In this document: one piece after another, positions 8,075 to 15,985 of the stretch
Numbering within the stretch: the first letter of the stretch is position 1
Layout of the letters: each line of letters begins with the position of its first letter
Source: Chloroflexota bacterium
Lineage (GTDB): Bacteria; Chloroflexota; Anaerolineae; Anaerolineales; VGOW01
Length of the DNA: 40,360 bases
NCBI GenBank assembly: GCA_016875735.1
Contig: VGOW01000033.1
Span: forward strand, 1 to 40,360
Direction: 5' to 3'
Made by a program: the position numbers and the translations under genes
The notes under the pieces: model-generated
Told to the model about the DNA's origin: nothing
What the model saw: the letters and a program-made list of their open reading frames with translations, nothing else
Database searches by the model: none

Positions 8075-8827
8075 ATGACTCCCGTCCTCTCCATTCAACA
8101 CGCCAGCCTTGTGTACCCCAACGGCAATGGCGGGTTGCTTGCCCTCGACAACCTTTCGTTCGACGTTGCGCCCGGCGAATTCGTGTGCGTCATCGGGCCG
8201 TCGGGCTGTGGCAAGAGCAGCATGCTCAAACTTTTTTCGGGCCTGCGCCGCCCCACCGAAGGACAGATCATCTTCGAGGGCGAGCCGCTCGTTCATCCCC
8301 GGCGGCGCATCGGTGTGGTGTTCCAAAAAGCCAACCTCATGCCGTGGCGCACCGTTCTGCAAAACATCACCCTGCCGCTCGAACTCGAGCGCGTGCCGGG
8401 CGAAGCCGCCATGAGCCGCGCCCGCGAATTGGTGGAACTGGTGGGCCTCGCCGGATTCGAAAACGCGCGCCCGCGCGATCTGTCCGGCGGAATGGAACAG
8501 CGCGTCGCCATCGCCCGCGCCCTCGTCCACCGCCCCGACGTGCTTCTGCTCGACGAGCCTTTCGGCTCGCTCGACGCCCTCACCCGCGAGCGAATGCACC
8601 TCGAACTTCTGCGTATTTGGGATCGCTACCGCAAAACGGTGATCATGGTCACGCACTCGATCTCCGAAGCCATCCTGCTCGCCGACCGGGTCATCGTGCT
8701 CACCGCCCGCCCCGGCCGTCTCCGCGCCGATCTGCCCATTCGCCTTCCCCGCCCCCGCACACTCGAGCAAGTCTTCACCCCCGAATTCGGCGCGCTGGTC
8801 ACCCAAGTGCGCGCGGCGATTGAATAG
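8075..8827 (+). CDS. ABC transporter ATPase subunit of the RibXY-type importer
   Basis: 250 residues of the nitrate/sulfonate/taurine-type (SsuB/ThiZ-like) ATPase family. Walker A GPSGCGKSS is near residues 41-49, the Q-loop VVFQKANLMPW near 83, the signature LSGGMEQRVAIARAL near 134, Walker B VLLLDEPFGSLDA near 158, and the switch His VTHSISEA near 192. It energises the RibX permease. I prefer ATG 8075: the in-frame start at 8030 would make the repeat element part of the protein. The stop is 20 bases from the convergent methyltransferase stop. Confidence 0.9.
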   Translation: MTPVLSIQHASLVYPNGNGGLLALDNLSFDVAPGEFVCVIGPSGCGKSSMLKLFSGLRRPTEGQIIFEGEPLVHPRRRIGVVFQKANLMPWRTVLQNITLPLELERVPGEAAMSRARELVELVGLAGFENARPRDLSGGMEQRVAIARALVHRPDVLLLDEPFGSLDALTRERMHLELLRIWDRYRKTVIMVTHSISEAILLADRVIVLTARPGRLRADLPIRLPRPRTLEQVFTPEFGALVTQVRAAIE

Positions 8828-8847
8828 CGCCCCTTGAGCGCCCCCGG

Positions 8848-9736
8848 CTATCTGGCCCAATCGAGATTGCGGCCAATGAGCAATTCCATCATTTCTGCAT
8901 GGTGCGTGTTTTTCATCGGCACGGCATGCGCGTCAAAACCGTGCGCCTGAGCAAGCGCGCGAACTTCCGGCGCGTCGTCGTAAGTCATCAAAAAATCGCC
9001 GGCAATTTTGCTGGCAATTCTGAATAACTCTTGATGGTCAAGTTCCGAGTGCAAATACAGACGGCTTCCGGCTCGTTTTCCCCCTGCCGTGTAAGGCGGA
9101 TCGATAAAAAAATACCGTATCGGGTTGATACGCATGTTTACGCATCATCTTCATGCCGTCGCCGTGAACGAAGGCCATGTGGTCGCGGATTGTTCCAATA
9201 TCAAGAATGCGTTTTTTTAGTGTGAGCGGATACCAGCGAGACTTAATGCCCTTTCCAGCTTCGCCATTCTTTACTTTTCCGGCTCCGGGCGCAAGAATCC
9301 CCCCTCGATTAACGCGATTCCTCAAAATCGTTTGAAAGGCTCTGTCTTGGATACTCCGGGCTGGCTCGGACAAAACGCTTTCGACATTTGCTGGCGTCAT
9401 GCGAAAGGAAATGATACGGTTGGCGAGTTCAGCGCCGTGCTTGCCTAACACCGCCTGCCACACTGCCGCAACCTGCTCATCGAGCTCCACCATCGTGACA
9501 TGATCGGCGAGCTTTTCGAAAGCCACCGTCAAACTCACAATTGCGCCGCCCGCAAACGGTTCGATAAATTCGCAGGGGCGGGCAGGGAGACTCGAAAGCC
9601 ATTGGCGAATGTACGGCACTAGCCAAGTCTTGCCGCCGGGATAGCGAAACGGACTCCGCTGAGGCACGGAAGCAACATTGATGATGTGCCCCTTCAGGCG
9701 CGGCACCGGCAAGAGAGGAAGTTGGGCGCTTGCCAT
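8848..9736 (-). pseudogene. D12-class DNA adenine methyltransferase, frameshifted in a T7 run
   Basis: The N-terminal frame (ATG 9736) has the SAM motif FRYPGGKTWLVPYI, EFIEPFAGGAIVSL and VELDEQVAAVW. The catalytic motif DPPY falls in the next frame: FFIDPPYTAGGKRAGS, continuing to TAG 8848. The break is a run of seven A on the plus strand (9106-9112, T7 on the coding strand); six would restore one frame of about 296 residues, the right size for the family. This may be a dead gene, a sequencing or assembly error, or a reversible slippage switch. Its start shares a base with the nuclease stop (TAATG), so the two form an R-M operon. Confidence 0.85.
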
Positions 9737-10617
9737 TATGATTCCAACAAGTCAGTAAGCGTAGGCGCGTCGGGCGGGTTGTTATCTTCCGACTTCTCGT
9801 CAAGCCTGCTTTGCAGATGTTCGATGAAGTTCTTTATCGGGCCGGGCTCGGGCATTGTAATCTTGTCCAACGCGGACTTGAACTGAGTGTAAACAGTCTT
9901 CGATAACGTCAAGTTATATCGTTGGCGGCTCGAGTCAAGTTGGAGATCATAAACGAGCCACGCGACATCGGCCCTGTCGCGCTTGACTTCGGGCAATTTA
10001 GGCAGGGTTTTGTAGAAGCCACTGTGCAGAGCAATCGCTTGCTTCTTGCCCCATGAATGCAATATGCCGCCCTTGTAGATCAATTGCGGCGCGAGTCGTT
10101 TTCGAGAAGAGGAGAGATAGTCGGCGCGCGGGTAAAGTTTGTTGCCCGACCAGTCGAAGCTGCCGATTTTCTCTGGGGTCTTCATGTAACGTTCAAACGG
10201 TTGGCGGATATTGCCGGAAATATACACCGCCTGAACTTCCAACGCGCCAAAATCAAGCAGACGGCCCCGGTCATCGTAGGAAACCAAAACCACGTCAATG
10301 TTGCCTGCCGATTTCCCATTTCGATCATCGAGTCGAACTTCGGTGAGCGTCGTCCAACGGCTGTCCTCGGAGAAGAAGAAGTCGGCGGCGTGTTCAGCAA
10401 TGAGCCATTCTTGCCGAAAACGAACGGGGCACGTGATCGCCAATTCGTCGCCATCGTGAATAGAGCAAACACCCAATGGGTCGTTGGCCTTATCTTTTGT
10501 GCAAGAGGGGACACGATTGTTGTGTGGACAAAGCCTGCTTTTGCGGGCGCGTTTGGCTTCAGATGAAAAACTGTGGGGCGGAAATCCAAATACTTCGGCG
10601 AGCGGGTGCCTGGGCAG
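9736..10617 (-). CDS. NotI-family type II restriction endonuclease, start codon unclear
   Basis: The core SAGNIDVVLVSYDDRG...DFGALEVQAVYISGN is the NotI-type PD-(D/E)xK site (Asp of GNID, Glu and Gln of LEVQ). It is followed by YLSSSRKRLAPQLIYKGGILHSWGKK and LPKLPEV. Family homology continues upstream of the first canonical start (TTG 10476): a four-Cys metal site, CPHNNRVPSC...GVCSIHD, and before it HPLAEVFGFP. This frame stays open to a TAG near 10676 but contains no ATG, GTG or TTG; the CTG at 10617 is the only near-cognate candidate. Either a rare start is used or the start has been lost. The TTG form would lack part of the metal site. A partner methyltransferase lies immediately downstream. 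Confidence 0.75.
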   Translation of the reverse strand: MPRHPLAEVFGFPPHSFSSEAKRARKSRLCPHNNRVPSCTKDKANDPLGVCSIHDGDELAITCPVRFRQEWLIAEHAADFFFSEDSRWTTLTEVRLDDRNGKSAGNIDVVLVSYDDRGRLLDFGALEVQAVYISGNIRQPFERYMKTPEKIGSFDWSGNKLYPRADYLSSSRKRLAPQLIYKGGILHSWGKKQAIALHSGFYKTLPKLPEVKRDRADVAWLVYDLQLDSSRQRYNLTLSKTVYTQFKSALDKITMPEPGPIKNFIEHLQSRLDEKSEDNNPPDAPTLTDLLES

Positions 10618-10675
10618 GGGCTGATTGTATACGGATTTTGAGAAATGATCGTGGATGGCGCTCTGGGATTTACGC

Positions 10676-10681
10676 TATAAT
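10676..10681 (+). promoter_or_regulatory. -10 box of the PpiC lipoprotein gene
   Basis: A perfect TATAAT ends 11 bases before the GTG start, so transcription should begin only a few bases ahead of, or at, the start codon. No clear -35 hexamer at 16-18 bases. No ribosome-binding site fits in between, which points to a leaderless message. Confidence 0.6.
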
Positions 10682-10692
10682 CCCTCGCCAGC

Positions 10693-11604
10693 GTGAAAAC
10701 GATTGTTGCGATTCTGCTGATCGCAGTGGCGATAACGGCCTGCGGTGGAACAGCTCTCCCAACCACGGCGGCCCCCGGCGGGGAGACGGCCTCCCCCACC
10801 TCGGCCCCGTCTCCCACTACCGAACCGAGTCCCACTCCCGTCCCGCTGGCCGCCGCCGTCAACGGCCAACCCATCCTGCTTTCCGATTACGAAATTGAAG
10901 TGGCGCGATACGAGGCCGGAGCGACCGGACTCGGACGCGATCTCACGCAGGAAGGCGATTACCGGGCGAAGGTACTCGAGGCGCTGATTAATGAAGCATT
11001 GATGTTGCAAGCGGCGCAGGCCGCCGGTGTGACAGTGGCCGACTCCGATGCGCAGACGTTGTATGACGAGATCGTGGCCGAGCGCGGCGGGCAGGCCGCC
11101 TTCGAAGCATGGCTGGCGGTGAACCTTTACACCCCCGAACAGTTCCGCGCCGAACTGCGCGACGGGATGATCGCCAATGCGATGCAATCGCAAGTGGCGG
11201 CCAGCGTGCCCCTCGACGCCGAGCAAACCCACGCCCGTCATATCCTGGTTGCGACAAAAGAAGAAGCCGATACAATTCTGGCTGAACTTTCGGCTGGCGC
11301 AGATTTTGCAACACTGGCGGTGAGCCGTTCGCTCGACGCCTCGCGCATCAACGGCGGCGACCTGGGCTGGTTTCCGGCTAGCGGCCTCACTCAGCCCGAA
11401 GTGGCGCAGGCGGCTTTTGCCCTGCAATCGGAGGAGATCAGCCCGCCGGTGCAGAGCGCGCTCGGCTTTCACATTGTGCAGACTCTGGAGCGCGGCGTGC
11501 GGCCCCTCTCGGCCAGCGCGCGGGCGCTGTTGCAAAAGCAGGCCGTCGAGGCGTGGAAAGCCGATCTGCGGAGCAAGGCCGCTATCGAAAGATTCGTGCC
11601 GTAG
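10693..11604 (+). CDS. PpiC/parvulin-type peptidyl-prolyl isomerase lipoprotein (SurA/PrsA-like)
   Basis: 303 residues. Lipoprotein signal MKTIVAILLIAVAITACGG with Cys17, then a Thr/Ser/Pro spacer to about residue 52. A SurA-N-like helical region follows (VNGQPILLSDYEIEVARYE...LINEALMLQAA), then a PpiC domain at about 175-275 with ARHILVATKEEADTI, DFATLAVSRS, NGGDLGWF and GFHIVQTLERG. It should fold exported proteins at the outer face of the membrane. GTG start, probably leaderless. The next gene follows after 15 bases. Confidence 0.9.
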   Translation: MKTIVAILLIAVAITACGGTALPTTAAPGGETASPTSAPSPTTEPSPTPVPLAAAVNGQPILLSDYEIEVARYEAGATGLGRDLTQEGDYRAKVLEALINEALMLQAAQAAGVTVADSDAQTLYDEIVAERGGQAAFEAWLAVNLYTPEQFRAELRDGMIANAMQSQVAASVPLDAEQTHARHILVATKEEADTILAELSAGADFATLAVSRSLDASRINGGDLGWFPASGLTQPEVAQAAFALQSEEISPPVQSALGFHIVQTLERGVRPLSASARALLQKQAVEAWKADLRSKAAIERFVP

Positions 11605-11619
11605 GAAGTGGAGCAAAAC

Positions 11620-12432
11620 ATGACTCAACGTGGACGTGGCTCAATCATCGTGAATTTGCTGACGCTGTTGGTGCTGTTCGCCACCTGCCTCATGTGCGCC
11701 TCCACCGCCATCCTCTTTGCCAATCCGTATATCGGACTCAATCCCTTTCCGCCGCCGACTCTTCCGCCCATCGCCGTGCTGGCCTCGCCCACTGCCACTT
11801 CGACCACCTCCCTGTTCCCCACCTTCCCTCCTGCGTGGACGGCGACTCGCGAACCCTCTGCCACTCGAACAGCCACCCTCACGCCACAACCCGGCGCCGT
11901 CGTCACCGAAACGCCCACGCCCGAAGCCGCCAGCGAGACTCCCACCGCCACCGCGACTCTCGACGAAACTCAGATCGCCGAACTCACGCAAGGAGTCACC
12001 ACCAACACGCCCGAACCTACCAACACCTCTGCGCCCACCTTCACCCCCACCAAGACGCGCTCAGCCTTCCCCTTCACCGTGCAGGGCGGAGCGCCCACGC
12101 CCATCCAAAACTTCGCCAACTCTGCCGGGTGCAATTGGATGGGCGTCGCTGGGCAAGCCTTCAACCTCGAAGGCAACCCGATCATCGGCCTCATCGTGCA
12201 TCTCGAAGGCGGCGGCATCAGCACCGACGCCATCACCGGAACCAAGACCGCTTACGGCGCGGGCGGCTACGAATTTTTCCTCAACGACCGCCCGGTGCTC
12301 ACCCTCGGCGAATATCAGATTCAACTGCGCGATCAAAACGGCACCACGCCCCTCTCCGATGTGGTCGTGGTCAACACCTTCGCCGATTGCAGCAAGAACC
12401 TTCTGCTCGTCAACTTCGTGCAGAACCACTGA
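11620..12432 (+). CDS. Membrane-anchored protein with a long Thr/Pro linker
   Basis: 270 residues. One N-terminal membrane segment (about residues 10-33, IIVNLLTLLVLFATCLMCASTA) is followed by about 110 residues of low-complexity Thr/Pro/Ala linker, then a globular C-terminal domain of about 110 residues. That domain begins CNWMGVAGQAFNLEGNPI and includes GYEFFLNDRPV, suggesting a small beta-sandwich (carboxypeptidase-regulatory-like) fold. Probably an exposed surface protein; function unknown. ATG 11620 is preceded by GTGGAGC. It is cotranscribed with the PpiC lipoprotein, which could assist its folding. Confidence 0.75.
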   Translation: MTQRGRGSIIVNLLTLLVLFATCLMCASTAILFANPYIGLNPFPPPTLPPIAVLASPTATSTTSLFPTFPPAWTATREPSATRTATLTPQPGAVVTETPTPEAASETPTATATLDETQIAELTQGVTTNTPEPTNTSAPTFTPTKTRSAFPFTVQGGAPTPIQNFANSAGCNWMGVAGQAFNLEGNPIIGLIVHLEGGGISTDAITGTKTAYGAGGYEFFLNDRPVLTLGEYQIQLRDQNGTTPLSDVVVVNTFADCSKNLLLVNFVQNH

Positions 12433-12434
12433 GC

Positions 12435-12513
12435 GAATGCGGAAGGATGAATGCAGAATGCGGAATACAGATTCGCAATTCATCATTCCGCATTCCACAT
12501 TCCGCATTTCACA
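12435..12513. repeat. Heptad inverted element B, abutting the rsmI start codon
   Basis: Left arm of five phased 7-mers from 12435 (GAATGCG, GAAGGAT, GAATGCA, GAATGCG, GAATACA). Core GATTCGCAA. Right arm of five phased 7-mers (TTCATCA, TTCCGCA, TTCCACA, TTCCGCA, TTTCACA) ending at 12513; the rsmI ATG is at 12514. The arms are near-complementary. No ribosome-binding site remains between element and gene. Confidence 0.9.
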
Positions 12514-13338
12514 ATGGGCACGCTTTACATCGTCGCCACTCCCATCGGCAACCTCGAGGACATCTCGGCCCGCGCCCTGCGCGTTCTGCGCGAAGCCAGC
12601 CTCATCGCCGCCGAAGACACGCGGCGCACCGCCAAACTCCTCTCGCACTTCGGCATCGCCACGCCCACCACCAGTTACTTCGAGCACAACAAACTGACGA
12701 AACTCGATTCGATCCTTGACCGATTGCAGGCGGGCGATGTGGCCCTCGTCTCCGATGGCGGCCTGCCCGGAGTCTCCGATCCGGGATACGAACTGATCCG
12801 GGAAGCGATCGCGCGCGGGGTAGCCGTCGTTCCCATCCCCGGCCCGTCGGCCATTCTCTCTGCCCTCGTCGTCTCCGGCCTGCCCACCGATTCGTTCGCC
12901 TTTCTCGGCTTCCTTCCGCGCAAAGCCAACGACCGCGCCGCTGTGCTCGCCGCCAACGCTTCCGATTCGCGCACGCTCATCTGCCTCGAAGCCCCGCACC
13001 GCTTGCTCGATTCGCTGGCCGACATCCGCCGCGAACTCGGCGACCGGCGCATGGCCGTGTGCCGCGAACTGACGAAGATGCACGAGGAAATCTTTCGCGG
13101 CACCGCCGCCGAAGCCATTGCCCATTTCAATCGAGGCGAGGTGCGCGGAGAGATCACGCTCGTTATCGAGGGGCGGCGCGATGAGCCGATCGCCGAGGCG
13201 TGGAATAATGCCCGCATTCGCGCCGCGCTGGCCGATCTCATCGCATTGGGCATCGAACGCAAAGAGGCGGCCAAACAGATCGCCGCGCAGAGCGGCTGGG
13301 ATCGGCGCGAAGTCTATAAAATTGCAATCGACATATGA
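12514..13338 (+). CDS. rsmI: 16S rRNA (cytidine(1402)-2'-O)-methyltransferase RsmI
   Basis: 274 residues, the family norm. RsmI methylates the ribose of C1402 in the decoding centre. N-terminal GTLYIVATPIGNLEDISARA, then AAEDTRRT, YFEHNK, ALVSDGGLPGVSDPGY and PIPGPSA form the tetrapyrrole-methylase-type SAM site. The C-terminal helical tail (KEAAKQIAAQSGWDRREVYK) is typical. ATG 12514 is chosen because MGTLYIVATP is the conserved beginning; the longer frame from 12451 only reads the repeat element. The stop overlaps the next gene by ATGA. Confidence 0.95.
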   Translation: MGTLYIVATPIGNLEDISARALRVLREASLIAAEDTRRTAKLLSHFGIATPTTSYFEHNKLTKLDSILDRLQAGDVALVSDGGLPGVSDPGYELIREAIARGVAVVPIPGPSAILSALVVSGLPTDSFAFLGFLPRKANDRAAVLAANASDSRTLICLEAPHRLLDSLADIRRELGDRRMAVCRELTKMHEEIFRGTAAEAIAHFNRGEVRGEITLVIEGRRDEPIAEAWNNARIRAALADLIALGIERKEAAKQIAAQSGWDRREVYKIAIDI

Positions 13339-14393
13339 ACCTCGACGACCTCTCTCGCTTTCAACAACTCGATCCACAAAACATGCTCGGCCACATCGAC
13401 GGCCTGCCGACTCAAATCGAGGCCGCGTGGGCGCGCGCGCAAACCCTGCCCTTGCCCGATTTCAACGGCGTGACTCAAGTGGTGTTGTGCGGCATGGGCG
13501 GCTCGGCCATCGGCGGCTCGTTGCTCGCGGCGCTCACCGCCAGCGAATGCCGCGTGTCGCTCACCGTCTCGCGCGATTACGATCTCCCGGAGTGGGCGCG
13601 CGGCCCGCACACACTCGTCATCGGCTCGTCGCACTCCGGCAACACCGAAGAAACGATCTCGGCCTTCCGCCAAGCCATCGAGCGCAAAACGAAATTGATG
13701 GCGATCACTTCCGGCGGGCAAATTGCCGATCTGTGCCGGGGGGCGGGCGGCGCCGTTTGGGAGTTCGATTACAAATCCCAACCGCGCGCGGCCATCGGTT
13801 ATTCGTTCACCCTGCCGCTGGCTCTGTTCTGCCGCGCAGGTTGGATCGCCGACAAATCGGCGGACGTGGCCGGAGCAGTGGCGGCGATGCGCGAACAGCA
13901 AAAGACTCTGCGCGCCGACTCGCCGGTGACGGGCAACCCGGCGAAACGGATGGCCGGGCAATTCATGGATCGATGCGCGTTGATCTTCGGGGCGGGGATG
14001 ATGGGGACGGTGGCCCGGCGGTGGAAAGGGCAAATGAACGAAAACGCCAAAGCGTGGGCGCAATACGATGAACTGCCGGAGATGGATCACAACAGCGTCG
14101 TCGGAATTTCTAATCCCGAAGCGTTGATCGCCAAATATATGGTTGTGTTTTTGGAATCGGACTTCGATCACCCGCGCAACAAGATTCGCGCGTCGGCCAC
14201 GCGCGAGTTGTTCCTCACCGCCGGTTTCAACACCGACGTGATTCGCGGCGTGGGGCCGTCGCCGTTGGCGCAACTGCTCACCTGCCTGCACTACGGCGAT
14301 TACGTCAGCTATTATTTGGCGATGGCCTATGGCGAAGACCCGACACCGATTGGGCCGATCAACGTGCTGAAGGAACGACTCGCAAAAGCGTGA
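13335..14393 (+). CDS. Bifunctional phosphoglucose/phosphomannose isomerase
   Basis: 352 residues. Two SIS folds: the first with VVLCGMGGSAIGGSL (about 49-63) and IGSSHSGNTEET (about 95-106), the second with FGAGMMGTVARRWKGQMNENAK (about 217-240). The C-terminal TGFNTD/GVGPSPLAQLL and YYLAMAYGEDPTPI segment matches the archaeal-type PGI/PMI family, which interconverts fructose-6-P with glucose-6-P and mannose-6-P. Four-base overlap with rsmI. The stop codon lies within repeat element C. Confidence 0.9.
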   Translation: MNLDDLSRFQQLDPQNMLGHIDGLPTQIEAAWARAQTLPLPDFNGVTQVVLCGMGGSAIGGSLLAALTASECRVSLTVSRDYDLPEWARGPHTLVIGSSHSGNTEETISAFRQAIERKTKLMAITSGGQIADLCRGAGGAVWEFDYKSQPRAAIGYSFTLPLALFCRAGWIADKSADVAGAVAAMREQQKTLRADSPVTGNPAKRMAGQFMDRCALIFGAGMMGTVARRWKGQMNENAKAWAQYDELPEMDHNSVVGISNPEALIAKYMVVFLESDFDHPRNKIRASATRELFLTAGFNTDVIRGVGPSPLAQLLTCLHYGDYVSYYLAMAYGEDPTPIGPINVLKERLAKA

Positions 14394-14512
14394 AGGGGTG
14401 AGAGGGTGAAGGGGTGGCCAGATGAGAAGATGAAGGGATGAGTGGATGACAAGGCGATGTTTTTTGATCGCTCTCTCATCTCGTCACCCTCTCATCTTGC
14501 CATCTTGTCAGC
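14390..14512. repeat. Octamer inverted element C between convergent genes
   Basis: From 14390, eight phased 8-mers on the GTGAAGGG/ATGAGAAG theme. The core GCGATG-TTTTTT-GATCGC follows. The right arm has five phased 8-mers (CTCTCATC, TCGTCACC, CTCTCATC, TTGCCATC, TTGTCAGC) at 14473-14512. The period is 8 here, not 7. It contains the stops of both flanking genes, and its T6 core hairpin could act as terminator. Confidence 0.85.
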
Positions 14513-14929
14513 AACGCCCCGTTTCTTCAACTCCGCCAACGCGCCCGTCCACGGCTTGCCCACCGTGTTGCTTTTCGGCAGTTTCACCGTGTTGAGTTTG
14601 TTGGCGATCTCCGGCATGAGCAACGCCAACTCGCCCCAGTCGTTGAGCAGCGCCGCCTCGCGCACTTTCGCCGCCACCGTCTGCGACCAGGCCCACTGCA
14701 TCCGAAACTGATCGGCTTTGACCCAATAATCGCGCTTCTCCCACGCCCGCACCGACTCATCCACCGTGTTGTGAATGACCGTGAGCGACAGCGAAAGAAA
14801 GGCAGCCATATCGCGGGCCTCGTCGTCGATCTGTTTTTTGGCGGCCAGCTCGCGGATGGTGATCATCACCGCTTTGATAAGTTGCGTGCGCTGCTTTCCG
14901 GCAGTGTCGGTTTTGATGAGGCGGCTCAT
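14492..14929 (-). CDS. Conserved all-helical hypothetical protein
   Basis: 145 residues, not recognised. Predicted nearly all helical, with conserved-looking aromatic patches (WEKRDYWVKADQFRMQWAW) in the middle. No signal or membrane segment. The last few codons (ADKMAR and stop) lie in the right arm of element C, so the present C-terminus was probably set by the element. Codon use matches neighbours, and antisense frames look worse, so I take it as real. Confidence 0.6.
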   Translation of the reverse strand: MSRLIKTDTAGKQRTQLIKAVMITIRELAAKKQIDDEARDMAAFLSLSLTVIHNTVDESVRAWEKRDYWVKADQFRMQWAWSQTVAAKVREAALLNDWGELALLMPEIANKLNTVKLPKSNTVGKPWTGALAELKKRGVADKMAR

Positions 14930-14943
14930 TTGGCTCCTGTGCT

Positions 14944-15102
14944 ATCAGCAATCAGCAATTAGCGGTCAGCGCTCAGCGGCTTGTTTCTCCGTTGAGTGCT
15001 GACCGCCTCTTTGTTTTTGGGTTGGCGCGATTTTCTCCGAAGGGTCGCAGTCTGTCAAGAGATTGCTGACGGCTATCTGCTAATCGCCAACTGCCAACCG
15101 CT
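14944..15102. repeat. Heptad element D, two arms separated by about 60 bases
   Basis: Left arm: ATCAGCA, ATCAGCA, ATTAGCG, GTCAGCG, CTCAGCG phased from 14944 to 14978, with a short inverse (TTGAGTG, CTGACCG) after a 13-base core. Right arm from 15063: TTGCTGA, CGGCTAT, CTGCTAA, TCGCCAA, CTGCCAA, ending on the stop codon of the next gene (15101). The reverse complement of the right arm is the same TCAGCAA-type unit drifting toward TTGGCAG. Confidence 0.85.
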
Positions 15103-15895
15103 ACTTTCTCTGGAACACGAGCCGCACTGCTCCGGCATACGATTCATTTTCGACATCGGCGCAGGTGGGGGCGGCAATGCCGGTGACGGGCGGCGTGCGA
15201 CTGCCCACTTGCGCGTTGTACATCACGCCCACCATCATCAGGAAATCACCGTAGCTCGAACTGATCTCCGGCTTGAGGCCGGTCACGAATCCATCTTCGC
15301 CCTCGCCCCACGTCACCGTCACGCGAACGCCGGGCAGGGGCGAGCCGTCGGCGTCGATCACATCGACGATGATGAGCGGCAGTCGCTCGGCATCGTTGCA
15401 ATACGGTTCGCGGGTGATCAGTGTGTAATCGTACCCGGGCGTTGCGGTGGGTGTGAGGGTGGGGAACGTTGTGAGGCTGGGCGCGGCAAGAGGAGTGGGC
15501 GGCGGGGTGGATGTTTCGGTGGGAAGCGGAACGGGCGTGGAGGCCGGACTCTCGGAGGCGCTTGCCACTGGCTGGACGCCGCCACTCAAATCGGCGGCCA
15601 AGGCCGCCAAGGCCGAGGCGTCTTTTCCTTCGGCGGCCATTCTCTGCGCAAGGGCGGTGATCGTTTGAGTCGAATCGGGATCACGCAGAGCGGCGAGTCG
15701 CTCGCGAGCGCGGTCGAGGTTTCCGTCGGCTTGGTAGGCCGAGGCGACGAGGAGGAGATATTGCTCGCGGTAATCGGCGCGAAGCGAGGAAGGATCGGTG
15801 TCGGTGTATTTGACCGGGCTGATGGCCCAGCCGTAGAGGAGGCCGAGGGCGATGCCGAGAATGATTCCGAGAATGATGAGGGAGGGGCGGATCAC
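15101..15895 (-). CDS. Membrane-anchored protein with helical N-domain and surface C-domain
   Basis: 264 residues. A membrane segment at about 3-24 (RPSLIILGIILGIALGLLYGW) is followed by a helical repeat-like stretch (SLRADYREQYLLLVASAYQADGNLDRARERL) resembling a TPR pair. Next comes a Pro/Thr linker at about 110-155, then a domain of about 110 residues (LPLIIVDVIDADGSPLPGVRVTVTW) with a carboxypeptidase-regulatory/Ig-like look. GTG start at 15895 with no ribosome site. The first 100 residues are clearly paralogous to the next gene upstream. Function unknown; probably cell-surface. Confidence 0.75.
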   Translation of the reverse strand: MIRPSLIILGIILGIALGLLYGWAISPVKYTDTDPSSLRADYREQYLLLVASAYQADGNLDRARERLAALRDPDSTQTITALAQRMAAEGKDASALAALAADLSGGVQPVASASESPASTPVPLPTETSTPPPTPLAAPSLTTFPTLTPTATPGYDYTLITREPYCNDAERLPLIIVDVIDADGSPLPGVRVTVTWGEGEDGFVTGLKPEISSSYGDFLMMVGVMYNAQVGSRTPPVTGIAAPTCADVENESYAGAVRLVFQRK

Positions 15896-15902
15896 GGGGA
15901 TG

Positions 15903-15983
15903 GGTGGTTGGGTGGTTAGGTGGTTAGGTGGTTGGGTTTGAGGTTTGAGGTTTGAGGTTTGGAGTTTGGAGTTTGATGTTTGC
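15903..15983. repeat. Tandem element E with an 8-to-7 period switch
   Basis: Four phased 8-mers (GGTGGTTG, GGTGGTTA, GGTGGTTA, GGTGGTTG, 15903-15934) pass without a break into seven phased 7-mers (GGTTTGA three times, GGTTTGG, AGTTTGG, AGTTTGA, TGTTTGC, 15935-15983). No inverted arm. It fills the whole gap between two paralogous minus-strand genes. Confidence 0.9.
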
Positions 15984-15985
15984 GT

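Noticed and set aside
10182-10874. A 230-residue minus-strand frame spanning the NotI-type nuclease start
   Set aside because: It runs out of frame with the conserved nuclease sequence and across the promoter of the PpiC gene; no homology seen. The conserved Cys-site frame is a different one.
14996-15919. A 307-residue plus-strand frame opposite the anchored 264-residue protein
   Set aside because: Gly/Arg-rich antisense translation of a Pro/Thr-linker gene, and it begins inside repeat element D.
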